From: JABCPE02 sp963518955
GTDB lineage: Bacteria; Bacteroidota; Bacteroidia; Flavobacteriales; Weeksellaceae
NCBI GenBank assembly: GCA_963518955.1
Contig: CAUQKI010000010.1
Span: forward strand, 5,723-69,722
Reading direction: 5' to 3'
Length of the DNA: 64,000 nt
Within the stretch, counting starts at the first letter, position 1, and each line of letters opens with the position of its first letter. The notes beneath the pieces were generated by a model that saw only the letters and a list, made by a program, of their open reading frames with translations, made no database searches and had not been told where the DNA came from. The translations under genes were made by a program, and so were the position numbers. This document shows positions 42,789 through 50,040 of this stretch, one piece after another.

Positions 42789-43646
42789 ATGAAAAGGTTT
42801 TTTATCAATCAAAATGATTTGTCCGATAAGTTTTGGAATATCGAATATGAAGGGGAGGAACAAATCGTTCATTACGGAAAAATAGGGACTGCAGGGCGAG
42901 AAATGACAAAGAAATTCGCGAGTGAAGAAGAATGCCAAAAGGAAAGCGAAAAACTCATCGCTCAAAAGATGAAAAAAGGCTATGTAGAAGTTTCTCCAAA
43001 TGAGGAAATTCCTACTAAAATAGAAATGAGCGAGGAGGAAAAAGCTGAATTTTTGTTTTGGGAAGCTATCGAAAAAAGCTATAAATACAACAAGAAAAAG
43101 TGGGATGCCTACGATGTAGAAGAGCATCTGGAAAAGCTGACAAGTTATTTGGCGAAGCATGGAAAAGAGCGTTTGGTAGCTTTTGAAAAAACTCTGCAAG
43201 AAAAACTGATGGAACTCTATACAGCCCAGATAGCAGAGCTTTACATCATTTTAAATTGTGATTTTGAGAAAAAAGATGATGTTTATTCTTTTGAGGAAGA
43301 GCCTTATGTTTCTGCTGATGGATTTATCTATTTTCGATGCTGGCTTTTGCTGAAAGGGAAAGAATTTTTTGAAGATATAACCAAAGACATCAATGCTTTC
43401 ATCAGTGGGAAATATCATTTTGACATCGGGGACACTTGGGCAGAGGAACTGCTCTATGTGAGTGATGATGCCTATTCTGAAAACCATGAAAACGAAGATG
43501 AGAGCGAAATAAGGGACATTGTCTATGAAAAATATCCGCATATCAATTATGATAATATAGTAGAAATAAAGGGAGAAATCGCTGGAGGTAAAAAATTATT
43601 TAAGAAATATCCAGCTCTTGTGAAGGAGATTTGTGATTTGAGATAA
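42789..43646 (+). CDS. WGR domain protein with C-terminal DUF4240-like domain
   Basis: A 285-residue cytoplasmic protein. The N-terminal 70 residues form a WGR domain (FWNIEYEGEEQIVHYGKIGTAGREMTKKF, with the W/YGR-type core HYGKIGTAGR), a module found in PARP enzymes, bacterial MolR-like regulators and some defence proteins, usually binding nucleic acid or partner proteins. The rest (from about residue 88, FLFWEAIEKS) resembles DUF4240. No catalytic motif is visible. A GTG at 42786 precedes the chosen ATG. It stands alone between murA and agmatinase; no system partners are seen. Confidence 0.7.
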   Translation: MKRFFINQNDLSDKFWNIEYEGEEQIVHYGKIGTAGREMTKKFASEEECQKESEKLIAQKMKKGYVEVSPNEEIPTKIEMSEEEKAEFLFWEAIEKSYKYNKKKWDAYDVEEHLEKLTSYLAKHGKERLVAFEKTLQEKLMELYTAQIAELYIILNCDFEKKDDVYSFEEEPYVSADGFIYFRCWLLLKGKEFFEDITKDINAFISGKYHFDIGDTWAEELLYVSDDAYSENHENEDESEIRDIVYEKYPHINYDNIVEIKGEIAGGKKLFKKYPALVKEICDLR

Positions 43647-43701
43647 GTAATTGAAAATTAGTTAAATAAAATTAGTTAAATAGAATTTAAATACATAAAA
43701 A

Positions 43702-44577
43702 ATGAAAACATACGCAGGAATACCAGAAGAAAATGCAACATTAGAAAATTCAAAAGTAATGCTTGTAACAGTTCCCTATGATGGAACTTCTACTTGGGGA
43801 AAGGGAGCGGATAAAGGCCCTGAACTTTTCTTAGATGCATCAGAAAATATGGAACTCTATGATATAGAGACTGCTACAGAGCCATATTTGGAGGGAGTTT
43901 ATTTGGCTGGGGAAGTTACAGAGGACTCTTCGCCAGAAGCCATGACAGAGGCGGTTTATCAAAAAACAAAAGAAATGCTCCAGCATGAAGACAAGCTTTT
44001 TACGCTTTTTGGTGGGGAACATTCTGTGTCCATCGGTTCTATCCGTGCAGTGGGAGAGAAGTACGAAAACCTTACGGTGCTTCAGCTGGATGCCCATACA
44101 GACCTAAGACCAGAGTTTCATGGTTCTACTTCTAATCACGCTTGCGCTGTTTTTGAGGCTAATCAAAAGCATAATTTGGTTCAGGTAGGAATCCGTTCGT
44201 GTGATGTGGAAGAAATGCAGTATGTCCCAAAAGGGCAGTGTTTCTGGGCGCATGAGATTGCTGAAAATCCAAACTGGATAGAAGATGTCCTTAGTAAAGT
44301 TTCTGGTAATGTGTATATTACGATAGATTTGGATGCTTTTGATCCATCTATTGCGCCATCTACGGGAACGCCAGAACCAGGAGGATTGGCTTGGTATCCA
44401 ACCTTGAAATTATTGAGAAAAGTCTTTGAAAAATGCAATGTTGTTGGTTTTGATATTGTAGAGCTAATGGATTCGCCAATGGCAAAACCTACCGCATTTT
44501 TAGCAGCAAAATTATACTATAAAATGTTGGCTTACTATCATTTAGCTGAAAAACAAACCTTTATAAAATCTAATTAA
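43702..44577 (+). CDS. speB: Agmatinase (ureohydrolase family)
   Basis: Hydrolyses agmatine to putrescine and urea, the step after arginine decarboxylase. The 291-residue protein has all ureohydrolase metal motifs: GGEHSVSIGS, LDAHTDLR and IDLDAFDPSIAPSTGTPEPGG. It is close in length to known bacterial agmatinases. The closely related arginase is less likely because of the SpeB-like DLDAFDPSIAP and the presence of speA elsewhere in the window. Followed 1 bp later by an orphan secreted-protein gene. Confidence 0.85.
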   Translation: MKTYAGIPEENATLENSKVMLVTVPYDGTSTWGKGADKGPELFLDASENMELYDIETATEPYLEGVYLAGEVTEDSSPEAMTEAVYQKTKEMLQHEDKLFTLFGGEHSVSIGSIRAVGEKYENLTVLQLDAHTDLRPEFHGSTSNHACAVFEANQKHNLVQVGIRSCDVEEMQYVPKGQCFWAHEIAENPNWIEDVLSKVSGNVYITIDLDAFDPSIAPSTGTPEPGGLAWYPTLKLLRKVFEKCNVVGFDIVELMDSPMAKPTAFLAAKLYYKMLAYYHLAEKQTFIKSN

Positions 44578-44578
44578 T

Positions 44579-45142
44579 ATGAAAAAATTACTTTTAATTG
44601 TCATGGTGGCAGCTCACTTTGTGGCTTTTGGACAAAAGAAGAAAAAATCTATTCCTCCACCACCTGAAAAAATTACCAAACAAAAAGTGCAAAAATCTCC
44701 TTACCAAAGGATTTTTGAAGATAATATGATGCTTGCTTTTCAATGGAGAATGGAAGTAAAGGATTCTATTATCGCTAATGAAGACAGGATGATTTATAAA
44801 ATCAATCTTGAATTTCAGTCGGTTAAAGAATTAAGATCTTATAAAAAGCAACCTATTTCTGCTCGGAAAATAATTTACTCTGTACAAAAAGGAGCTAAAT
44901 TGGATAAAAACCTTACCCCTCGTATGGATTATACTGATTTTGTGGATTATCCATCGATTTTTGAATCCGTTAAAATTGTTGGCGATAATGTAGAACTAAC
45001 AAATAATGAAACGAAAGAAAAGCAAATTTTTAAGATTTTTTTAGATAAGGACAAGAAAAATATCATTAAGCTCCAAGATTCGAAAACAAAGAAGGAGTTC
45101 TTCCCAACGGAGGATTTTTATTCTCCAGATGTTAGTATATAG
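44579..45142 (+). CDS. Secreted protein of unknown function
   Basis: A 187-residue protein with a Sec signal peptide (residues 1-18, ending FGQ), then a Lys-Pro-rich stretch (KKKKSIPPPPEK) and a mixed alpha/beta body with no recognised domain. It starts one base after the agmatinase stop and is probably cotranscribed with it. No type IX sorting domain. Function unknown. Confidence 0.62.
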   Translation: MKKLLLIVMVAAHFVAFGQKKKKSIPPPPEKITKQKVQKSPYQRIFEDNMMLAFQWRMEVKDSIIANEDRMIYKINLEFQSVKELRSYKKQPISARKIIYSVQKGAKLDKNLTPRMDYTDFVDYPSIFESVKIVGDNVELTNNETKEKQIFKIFLDKDKKNIIKLQDSKTKKEFFPTEDFYSPDVSI

Positions 45143-45172
45143 TATAGGTTTTTAATAGAAAAAGAATGAGTA

Positions 45173-45372
45173 ATGAAAAAAGTATTTGTATTATTCAGTT
45201 TAGTGATAGGGCTTTCTGTAAAGGCTCAAATCACGGTGAGAGGTGTGGTTTCGCCTATGTGACCGAAGATGTGGATGTTTCCATAGCAGGTGCGGGCGAT
45301 GTTACCGTTAAAGGAAATCCGAAGAAAGTAAAGCAGAAAATCAACGGTTCTGGCGGAGTGAGTGTAAAATAA
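45173..45372 (+). pseudogene. Remnant of a GIN-domain (DUF2807) secreted protein, frameshifted
   Basis: Two gene fragments lie in different frames. From 45173 a normal Sec signal peptide (MKKVFVLFSLVIGLSVKAQ) reads into QITVRGVV and stops at 45260-45262. A second frame, open to 45372, encodes VSIAGAGDVTVKGNPKKVKQ and ends NGSGGVSVK, the characteristic C-terminal end of DUF2807 (GIN, head-of-adhesin) proteins, which are beta-helical. A deletion plus frameshift between these pieces explains the structure. A 68-residue open frame from 45166 exists but its first half reads the signal peptide out of frame, so it is not a real protein. Confidence 0.65.
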
Positions 45373-45410
45373 GCAAGTAGCAAGAATTTATTTACATTTA
45401 TTAGTTTAGT

Positions 45411-45869
45411 ATGAAATACTTAGAGCATCCATATTTTGGGAAATTAAATACGGAAGGGCTGGATGATTATGATATATTGTGGGAAGAAAATATTCCTTAC
45501 AAAAATGGAACTGTAAGTGTAGGTTTTTGGTTCTGTGGAAAAGATGATTTATCCATAGAAAGGCTGGATTTATTTGAAAAATTCCTAAAAGAATTTGATA
45601 CAATAGAAGAAAAAGCCCGTAAAGCCCTGAAAGTTTATATAGAGGAAAATTTTAAGTATTTTAGTTTTTATGTAGAAAAATTGGAGAATATTCCTGATTT
45701 CGTTGCAGAAATGCAGATAAAATCCGTTGGGCTGTGGTATTCCATTGATGAAGCCTCCACAGGTGAAGTGATAATAGACTATACGATACCCCCAGAGGAA
45801 AGCCATCAAGTCCTTGCTGTGAAGTGCAGTTTAGAAGGGAAAATCCTTGCTGTTGATTGGGAAGGGTAA
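45411..45869 (+). CDS. DUF2004-like protein, tandem copy 1
   Basis: A 152-residue acidic cytoplasmic protein with a run of short beta strands and a central helix (IERLDLFEKFLKEF). The first 30 residues (YLEHPYFGKLNTEGLDDYDI) resemble DUF2004 proteins. A near copy follows at 45955, with many identical blocks in protein and DNA, so this is a recent tandem duplication. Such small acidic proteins are often immunity proteins of polymorphic toxins, but no matching toxin-delivery gene is seen here. Function not established. Confidence 0.65.
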   Translation: MKYLEHPYFGKLNTEGLDDYDILWEENIPYKNGTVSVGFWFCGKDDLSIERLDLFEKFLKEFDTIEEKARKALKVYIEENFKYFSFYVEKLENIPDFVAEMQIKSVGLWYSIDEASTGEVIIDYTIPPEESHQVLAVKCSLEGKILAVDWEG

Positions 45870-45954
45870 AGGATAGAAGAGGGATATGAGCAGGAAATAG
45901 GAATTTATTTATATTTGCTAAATAGAAGAAATAATTTTAAACAAATAATTTAAT

Positions 45955-46425
45955 ATGAAACACTTAAAACACGCATATTTTGGAGAATTAAATACGGAAG
46001 GGCTGGATGGTTATGATGTATTATGGGAAGAAAATATTCCTTACAAGAATGGAAACATAATCGTATTTTTTTGGTTCTGTGGAAAGGATGATTTGTCCTT
46101 AGAAAGGCTGGATTTATTTGAAAAATTCCTAAAAAACTTCGATGCAGTGGATGAAAAAGCCCGTAAAGCCCTAAAAACTTATTTGGAGGAGGAGCCTGAA
46201 TACATGAATTTTCATGCAGAGGAATTAGAGAACATTCCTGAAAATGTGGATGATTTCGTTGCGGAGATGCAGATAGAAACCATTGGACTTTGGTATTCTA
46301 CTGAAGAGGAAGATGGTGTGGATGTGATGGTTGATTATATGATACGCCCAGAGGAAAGCGATCAAATCCTTGCTGTGAATTTTAGTTTAGATGGGGAAAT
46401 TGTTGCTATTGACTGGGAAAGTTAA
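45955..46425 (+). CDS. DUF2004-like protein, tandem copy 2
   Basis: A 156-residue paralogue of the preceding gene, 544 bp downstream. Shared blocks include NTEGLD-YD-LWEENIPYKNG, FWFCGKDDLS-ERLDLFEKFLK and E-ARKALK-Y-EE; differences are concentrated in the middle and near the end (a small insertion, EEEDGVD). A gap of 85 bp separates the copies. Divergence in the same exposed regions is what would be expected if the copies bind different partners, but this is inference. Confidence 0.65.
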   Translation: MKHLKHAYFGELNTEGLDGYDVLWEENIPYKNGNIIVFFWFCGKDDLSLERLDLFEKFLKNFDAVDEKARKALKTYLEEEPEYMNFHAEELENIPENVDDFVAEMQIETIGLWYSTEEEDGVDVMVDYMIRPEESDQILAVNFSLDGEIVAIDWES

Positions 46426-46442
46426 TTTATAAATAAAAAACT

Positions 46443-46474
46443 AAAAGGAGACGGTATAAATAGCCTCCTTTTTT
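46443..46474 (+). terminator. Rho-independent terminator after the DUF2004-like pair
   Basis: AAAAGGAG pairs with CTCCTTTT around a 14-nt loop and is followed by T tract, just before the PAP2 start codon. Confidence 0.75.
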
Positions 46475-46480
46475 AATAAA

Positions 46481-47030
46481 ATGATAGAGCGTATTATAGA
46501 ATTAGACCATCAGTTGTTGATTTTTATCAATCAGACAGGCAGCACGGAGTGGGATAGTTTTTGGCTGACCATTACGGATGCATGGAACTGGATTCCGTTT
46601 TATGTGCTGATTCTTTTTTTTGGTATTTAGATATTTTTCTAAAAGAGAGGTGAAATGGATTTTGATTTGTTTTTCGCTGACATTTTTGTGCACCGCTTTG
46701 ATGACCACAGGGACAAAGGAACTGGTGCAGCGGCTTCGTCCTTTGCATAATGAGGAGCTGATACCTTATCTTAGAATCATCACTACGGAAAAAGGATACA
46801 GCTTTTTTTCAGGGCATACCAGCAATAGTTTTGCTATCTGCACTTTTCTTTATCTGGTGCTGAGAAGCGTTTTGCGATGGGCATTTTGGGTTTATCTTTG
46901 GGCGGTGCCTTATGCATTCAGCAGGATGTATCTGGCGGTGCATTTCCCTACGGATGTGGCTGTGGGATTGGTAATAGGAGTTACCATCGCTGTTTTGGGA
47001 TATAGATTTCTTGAGAAGAAAATAAAATTT
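46481..47030 (+). pseudogene. PAP2 family phosphatase gene, frameshifted at a T8 tract
   Basis: PAP2 enzymes dephosphorylate lipid phosphates such as undecaprenyl pyrophosphate. The ATG at 46481 begins a good N-terminus (MIERIIELDHQLLIFINQTG) that runs to a T8 tract at 46614-46621 and stops at 46628-46630. The rest of the protein continues in another frame with all active-site motifs: KELVQRLRP, FSGHTSNSF and SRMYLAVHFPTDV. Losing one T or gaining two would restore one frame. This could be a true inactivation, slipped-strand phase variation, or a sequencing error in a homopolymer. The downstream frame runs on without a stop into the ART-like region. Confidence 0.75.
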
Positions 47031-47579
47031 ATGAATATGGATATGATAAAAAAAATAGAAATAGATTTATATGATGAATTAAGAGAAAATAGATTTAAAA
47101 AATTTATTGAGTTATATGAAACTATTTTGAAAGATTATTCTGATAAAGAAAAAAGTTTTGAAATTTTTAGAGAAGCGTATTGTAGCTCTAATAATATATA
47201 TAAACAGATAAAAGAAAGTGAATATGAATTTGATTTAAAAAATTATCTCCGAGAAATTTCTAAGCAAATTAAATTAAAAGATATTATGGATGATGAAGCA
47301 AAAAAAATCTATGATTCATTAGAAGATGAAGTTACATTATACAGAGGAATGTGTGGACAAGAATTTAAAAGTGGAAATTTTGGAGTAAGTTGGTGTTTAG
47401 ATAAACAAAAAGCTGAAAGATATAATAATATTAAAGAAAATAATATTCCAAAAGGAGAGGGAATAGTTCATGAAATAAAAATTAAGAAAGATGATATAAT
47501 AACTATTTTTTGTCCTTGGCAAAATGGAGGAAGAGGAATTTATCAAGAAATAGATATAATTGTTTGTTATGAGGGATAA
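47031..47579 (+). CDS. ADP-ribosyltransferase-like domain protein, in frame with the PAP2 remnant
   Basis: An AT-rich segment whose reading frame is continuous with the PAP2 C-terminus; the ATG at 47031 could start it separately (182 residues). After a charged helical region, the last 85 residues resemble a family of ART-fold proteins: LYRGM (Arg motif), GVSWCLDKQKAERY (the Ser-Trp motif, more often SWTLDKEVA) and EIKIKKDDIITIF then YQEIDIIV where the catalytic Glu region would be. The final motif is not a clean E-x-E, so activity is uncertain. Base composition is visibly more AT-rich than the PAP2 and AlkD genes on either side, suggesting insertion at the 3' end of PAP2. Confidence 0.5.
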   Translation: MNMDMIKKIEIDLYDELRENRFKKFIELYETILKDYSDKEKSFEIFREAYCSSNNIYKQIKESEYEFDLKNYLREISKQIKLKDIMDDEAKKIYDSLEDEVTLYRGMCGQEFKSGNFGVSWCLDKQKAERYNNIKENNIPKGEGIVHEIKIKKDDIITIFCPWQNGGRGIYQEIDIIVCYEG

Positions 47580-47606
47580 AAAATAATTAAATATAAAAAT
47601 CATCAA

Positions 47607-48296
47607 ATGATTATTGAAAATCCTTTAATAAAAGAGCTTTTCGCCTTACAGGACAAGGAATACAGAGATTTCACTGCGAAACTCATTCCCAATGTAGACA
47701 AAGAAAAAATCATCGGCGTCCGCGTTCCTGTTTTACGGAAATTTGCCAAAGAATTTTATAAAGATAAACTCGCGGTGGAGGAATTTTTCAGCGCCCTGCC
47801 GCACCATTATTATGAAGAAAATCTTCTGCATGGCTTTCTTATTGAGCAAATAAAAGATTTCCAAAGTGCTGTGGAATACACGGAGACTTTTCTTCCATTC
47901 GTGGATAATTGGGCGGTCTGCGACACATTTTCTCCTAAAATCTTCCAAAAACATCCTAAAGAAGTTTATGAATACATCCAAAAATGGATAAAAAGTGATA
48001 AAACCTATACGATAAGATATGCCGTAGGGCTGCTGCTTTCCAATTATCTGGATGAGCATTTCCAAAAAGAGATGCTCCAGCTGGTTTCTGAGGTGAAATC
48101 CGAGGAATACTATGTGAATATGATGCTTGCTTGGTATTTCGCAACCGCCCTTGCGAAGCAGTATGAAGCGGCTATACCACTGATAGAGGCGCAGATCTTG
48201 CCGCCTTTTGTGCAGAACAAAACCATTCAAAAAGCAAGAGAAAGCAGAAGAATTTCGACCGAAACCAAAGAATATCTACTGAAATTTAAACTATAA
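47607..48296 (+). CDS. AlkD-like DNA alkylation repair glycosylase
   Basis: A 229-residue all-helical HEAT-repeat protein of the AlkC/AlkD family, which removes bulky or positively charged alkylated bases. The catalytic neighbourhood NWAVCDTF (Trp102, Asp106) matches AlkD Trp109/Asp113. The C-terminal TIQKARESRRIS segment fits the family. It lies alone, 28 bp after the ART-like gene. Confidence 0.85.
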   Translation: MIIENPLIKELFALQDKEYRDFTAKLIPNVDKEKIIGVRVPVLRKFAKEFYKDKLAVEEFFSALPHHYYEENLLHGFLIEQIKDFQSAVEYTETFLPFVDNWAVCDTFSPKIFQKHPKEVYEYIQKWIKSDKTYTIRYAVGLLLSNYLDEHFQKEMLQLVSEVKSEEYYVNMMLAWYFATALAKQYEAAIPLIEAQILPPFVQNKTIQKARESRRISTETKEYLLKFKL

Positions 48297-48320
48297 AAAA
48301 ATACCAAAAACCATATTACG

Positions 48321-48836
48321 ATGAAGAAAATACTTTTATTTATTGGTTTTATGATTTGTTTTCCTTTGTGTGGGCAAATTACCATCATGGGTAGGGTTAC
48401 GGATGAAAATGGCATGCCGTTTCCTAATGTGAAGGTGTCTTCTGACAGCCAGTCTCAAACATTGACAGATGAAAAAGGCTTTTATAAACTGGTGGTAGGG
48501 CAGTGGGATGTTGTCTTCTTTGAGGAAGGTCATCACTGCTATCCAGTTGTAGAAAAAACACCTAAACAAGAAGTTAATGTAAAGCTGTCTCACAGAGAAA
48601 AAGACATTATAGTTTGTCTTACGCCTCCAAAATGCAGAATATTATTTATACTTGATGGAAAACCTGTAAAAGCTGATGATGTACAAAATTTCAAACAAGC
48701 ATTGAGAAAAGGCGAGTTCAAATACACTTTAGTAAAAGAGGAAGCTTTATCCGTATTTTGTGAGAGCAATGCAGCCATAGCAGTAGCTCAGACAAAGAAA
48801 TACATCAAGAAAAAGCAAGTTAAAAGGAAAAAATAA
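48321..48836 (+). CDS. Secreted protein with carboxypeptidase-like regulatory domain
   Basis: A 171-residue protein with a Sec signal peptide (ending LCGQ) followed by a CarboxypepD-regulatory-like beta-sandwich (ITIMGRVTDENGMPFPNVKVSS, DEKGFYKLVV), the same kind of module found at the N-terminus of TonB receptors. The C-terminal half is basic (KKYIKKKQVKRKK) and unrecognised. Likely periplasmic or surface-exposed; function unknown. It is convergent with the next minus-strand gene. Confidence 0.65.
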   Translation: MKKILLFIGFMICFPLCGQITIMGRVTDENGMPFPNVKVSSDSQSQTLTDEKGFYKLVVGQWDVVFFEEGHHCYPVVEKTPKQEVNVKLSHREKDIIVCLTPPKCRILFILDGKPVKADDVQNFKQALRKGEFKYTLVKEEALSVFCESNAAIAVAQTKKYIKKKQVKRKK

Positions 48837-48839
48837 AAA

Positions 48840-49448
48840 CTATAAAATGCTGGGTAAAGTTTTGGTTTCGTCCTCTATGGTGTAGTTTAGGGATTTAGCC
48901 AATACAAAAATATCCTGCAGGTTGGAAATCAGCTGTTGTTTTCCTTCCTCTTTTAGTTTGGTCTGATTGATGCTTTTTGTCATATTTTTCTTTGCGGATT
49001 CCATGATGTTATTTAGGTCTGCTTTAGAAAACCTATTGACAGCATAATCATCCATAAAATGGATTTTTACATCGGGATAAATTTTGATTTCGGCTTCAGG
49101 GATTTCCTTTATGATTAGTTTTTTATTCGTAGAATCCACTTCTATTTTTAGTTTCTTTAAATCATAAGTCACCTGCGCTTTTGCCGTAGTATAGAGCACC
49201 ATTTCTTTGGAAAGAAACTTCACGCCGCCAAGTTCAAAGGCAGAACTTTTATGAGTTTGGAAACTAGAAAAATTCTGCTCTAAGACTATCATTTTGTTCA
49301 TTTTTTCTATCTGGTTGCTAAGGATATAGTAGTCCTTATTGATAGCTTCAGCCTCTTTTTCTGTGTTTTTTTGGAAGAAAAAGACCAATAAATAGGTGAA
49401 TAAAGCCCCAAATAGAAAAACGAAAATATTTTTATAAGAATTTTTCAA
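48840..49448 (-). CDS. DUF4230 domain-containing protein
   Basis: A 202-residue protein with an N-terminal membrane helix (about residues 9-25), then a coiled-coil and a DUF4230 body. DUF4230 proteins are common in Bacteroidota and some Firmicutes; function is unknown. It starts 3 bp after the stop of the thioredoxin-like lipoprotein gene, so the pair is an operon. Confidence 0.82.
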   Translation of the reverse strand: MKNSYKNIFVFLFGALFTYLLVFFFQKNTEKEAEAINKDYYILSNQIEKMNKMIVLEQNFSSFQTHKSSAFELGGVKFLSKEMVLYTTAKAQVTYDLKKLKIEVDSTNKKLIIKEIPEAEIKIYPDVKIHFMDDYAVNRFSKADLNNIMESAKKNMTKSINQTKLKEEGKQQLISNLQDIFVLAKSLNYTIEDETKTLPSIL

Positions 49449-49451
49449 TGC

Positions 49452-49988
49452 TTATTTACTTTTGTTTAGGATTTCTAATAAATCATTTTCCAAAGAACCG
49501 CTGTTTGGAGATTCTATGATTCTTCCCACTTCCTTGCCGTATTTGTCTTGGACGATTATAGTTGGCACTCTCTTAATGTTATATGGAACATCCTCTCCAT
49601 CAGGAGTTTCTTTTTTTCTGTTTACGGCTACTAGGGTCAGCCTTTGTTCAGGGTATTTCACCGCATCCAAAATTTTCAGTAATCTAGGAACTTCTCTATG
49701 TGAGTCTCCGCACCAAGTCCCAAAAAACACGATGATATTATGACTTGTCAAGTTCTTCTTTTGAAGTTCTTTGATGGTCTGCGGGTTGTATTCATAGTTC
49801 TTGTATTCCTCCTCATACCACGCATTGAAAGGCTCTTGTTTCAGCTGGTCTCTGGTCTGTCTCCCAAGTAGCATTTTACCATGTTTTTCAGATACTGTGC
49901 TTCTATTGTATACTTTTTTCTCATTGAAACAAGCCGTGGCAGACACTACTGCAAGGGCGAACAATGCATATTTAGCTAACTTTTTCAT
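49452..49988 (-). CDS. Thioredoxin-fold lipoprotein with CGDS active site
   Basis: A 178-residue protein with a lipoprotein signal (lipobox ATAC, Cys20) and a thioredoxin fold. The active-site motif is WCGDSH (Cys93, Ser96): it keeps the first cysteine but has Ser in place of the second, so it is monothiol. Such proteins may act as isomerase-like or glutathionylation-type redox partners rather than dithiol oxidoreductases. The cis-Pro motif VPTIIV is present. Cotranscribed with DUF4230 from the promoter at 50005-50038. Confidence 0.8.
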   Translation of the reverse strand: MKKLAKYALFALAVVSATACFNEKKVYNRSTVSEKHGKMLLGRQTRDQLKQEPFNAWYEEEYKNYEYNPQTIKELQKKNLTSHNIIVFFGTWCGDSHREVPRLLKILDAVKYPEQRLTLVAVNRKKETPDGEDVPYNIKRVPTIIVQDKYGKEVGRIIESPNSGSLENDLLEILNKSK

Positions 49989-50004
49989 TTTTTACAAATT
50001 TTTA

Positions 50005-50038
50005 CAAAGGTAAGCAAAAAGATAAAATTTTAAACCAA
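50005..50038 (-). promoter_or_regulatory. Promoter of the thioredoxin-DUF4230 operon
   Basis: On the minus strand, TTG (50038-50036) and TACCTTTG (50012-50005) are 23 bp apart, at the long end of the consensus range; the start codon is about 17 bp downstream. Confidence 0.55.
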
Positions 50039-50040
50039 TT

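Noticed and set aside
45166..45372. A 68-residue protein starting at 45166
   Set aside because: Its first half reads a typical signal-peptide sequence out of frame; only the last third is protein-like (GIN end), so the locus is a pseudogene.
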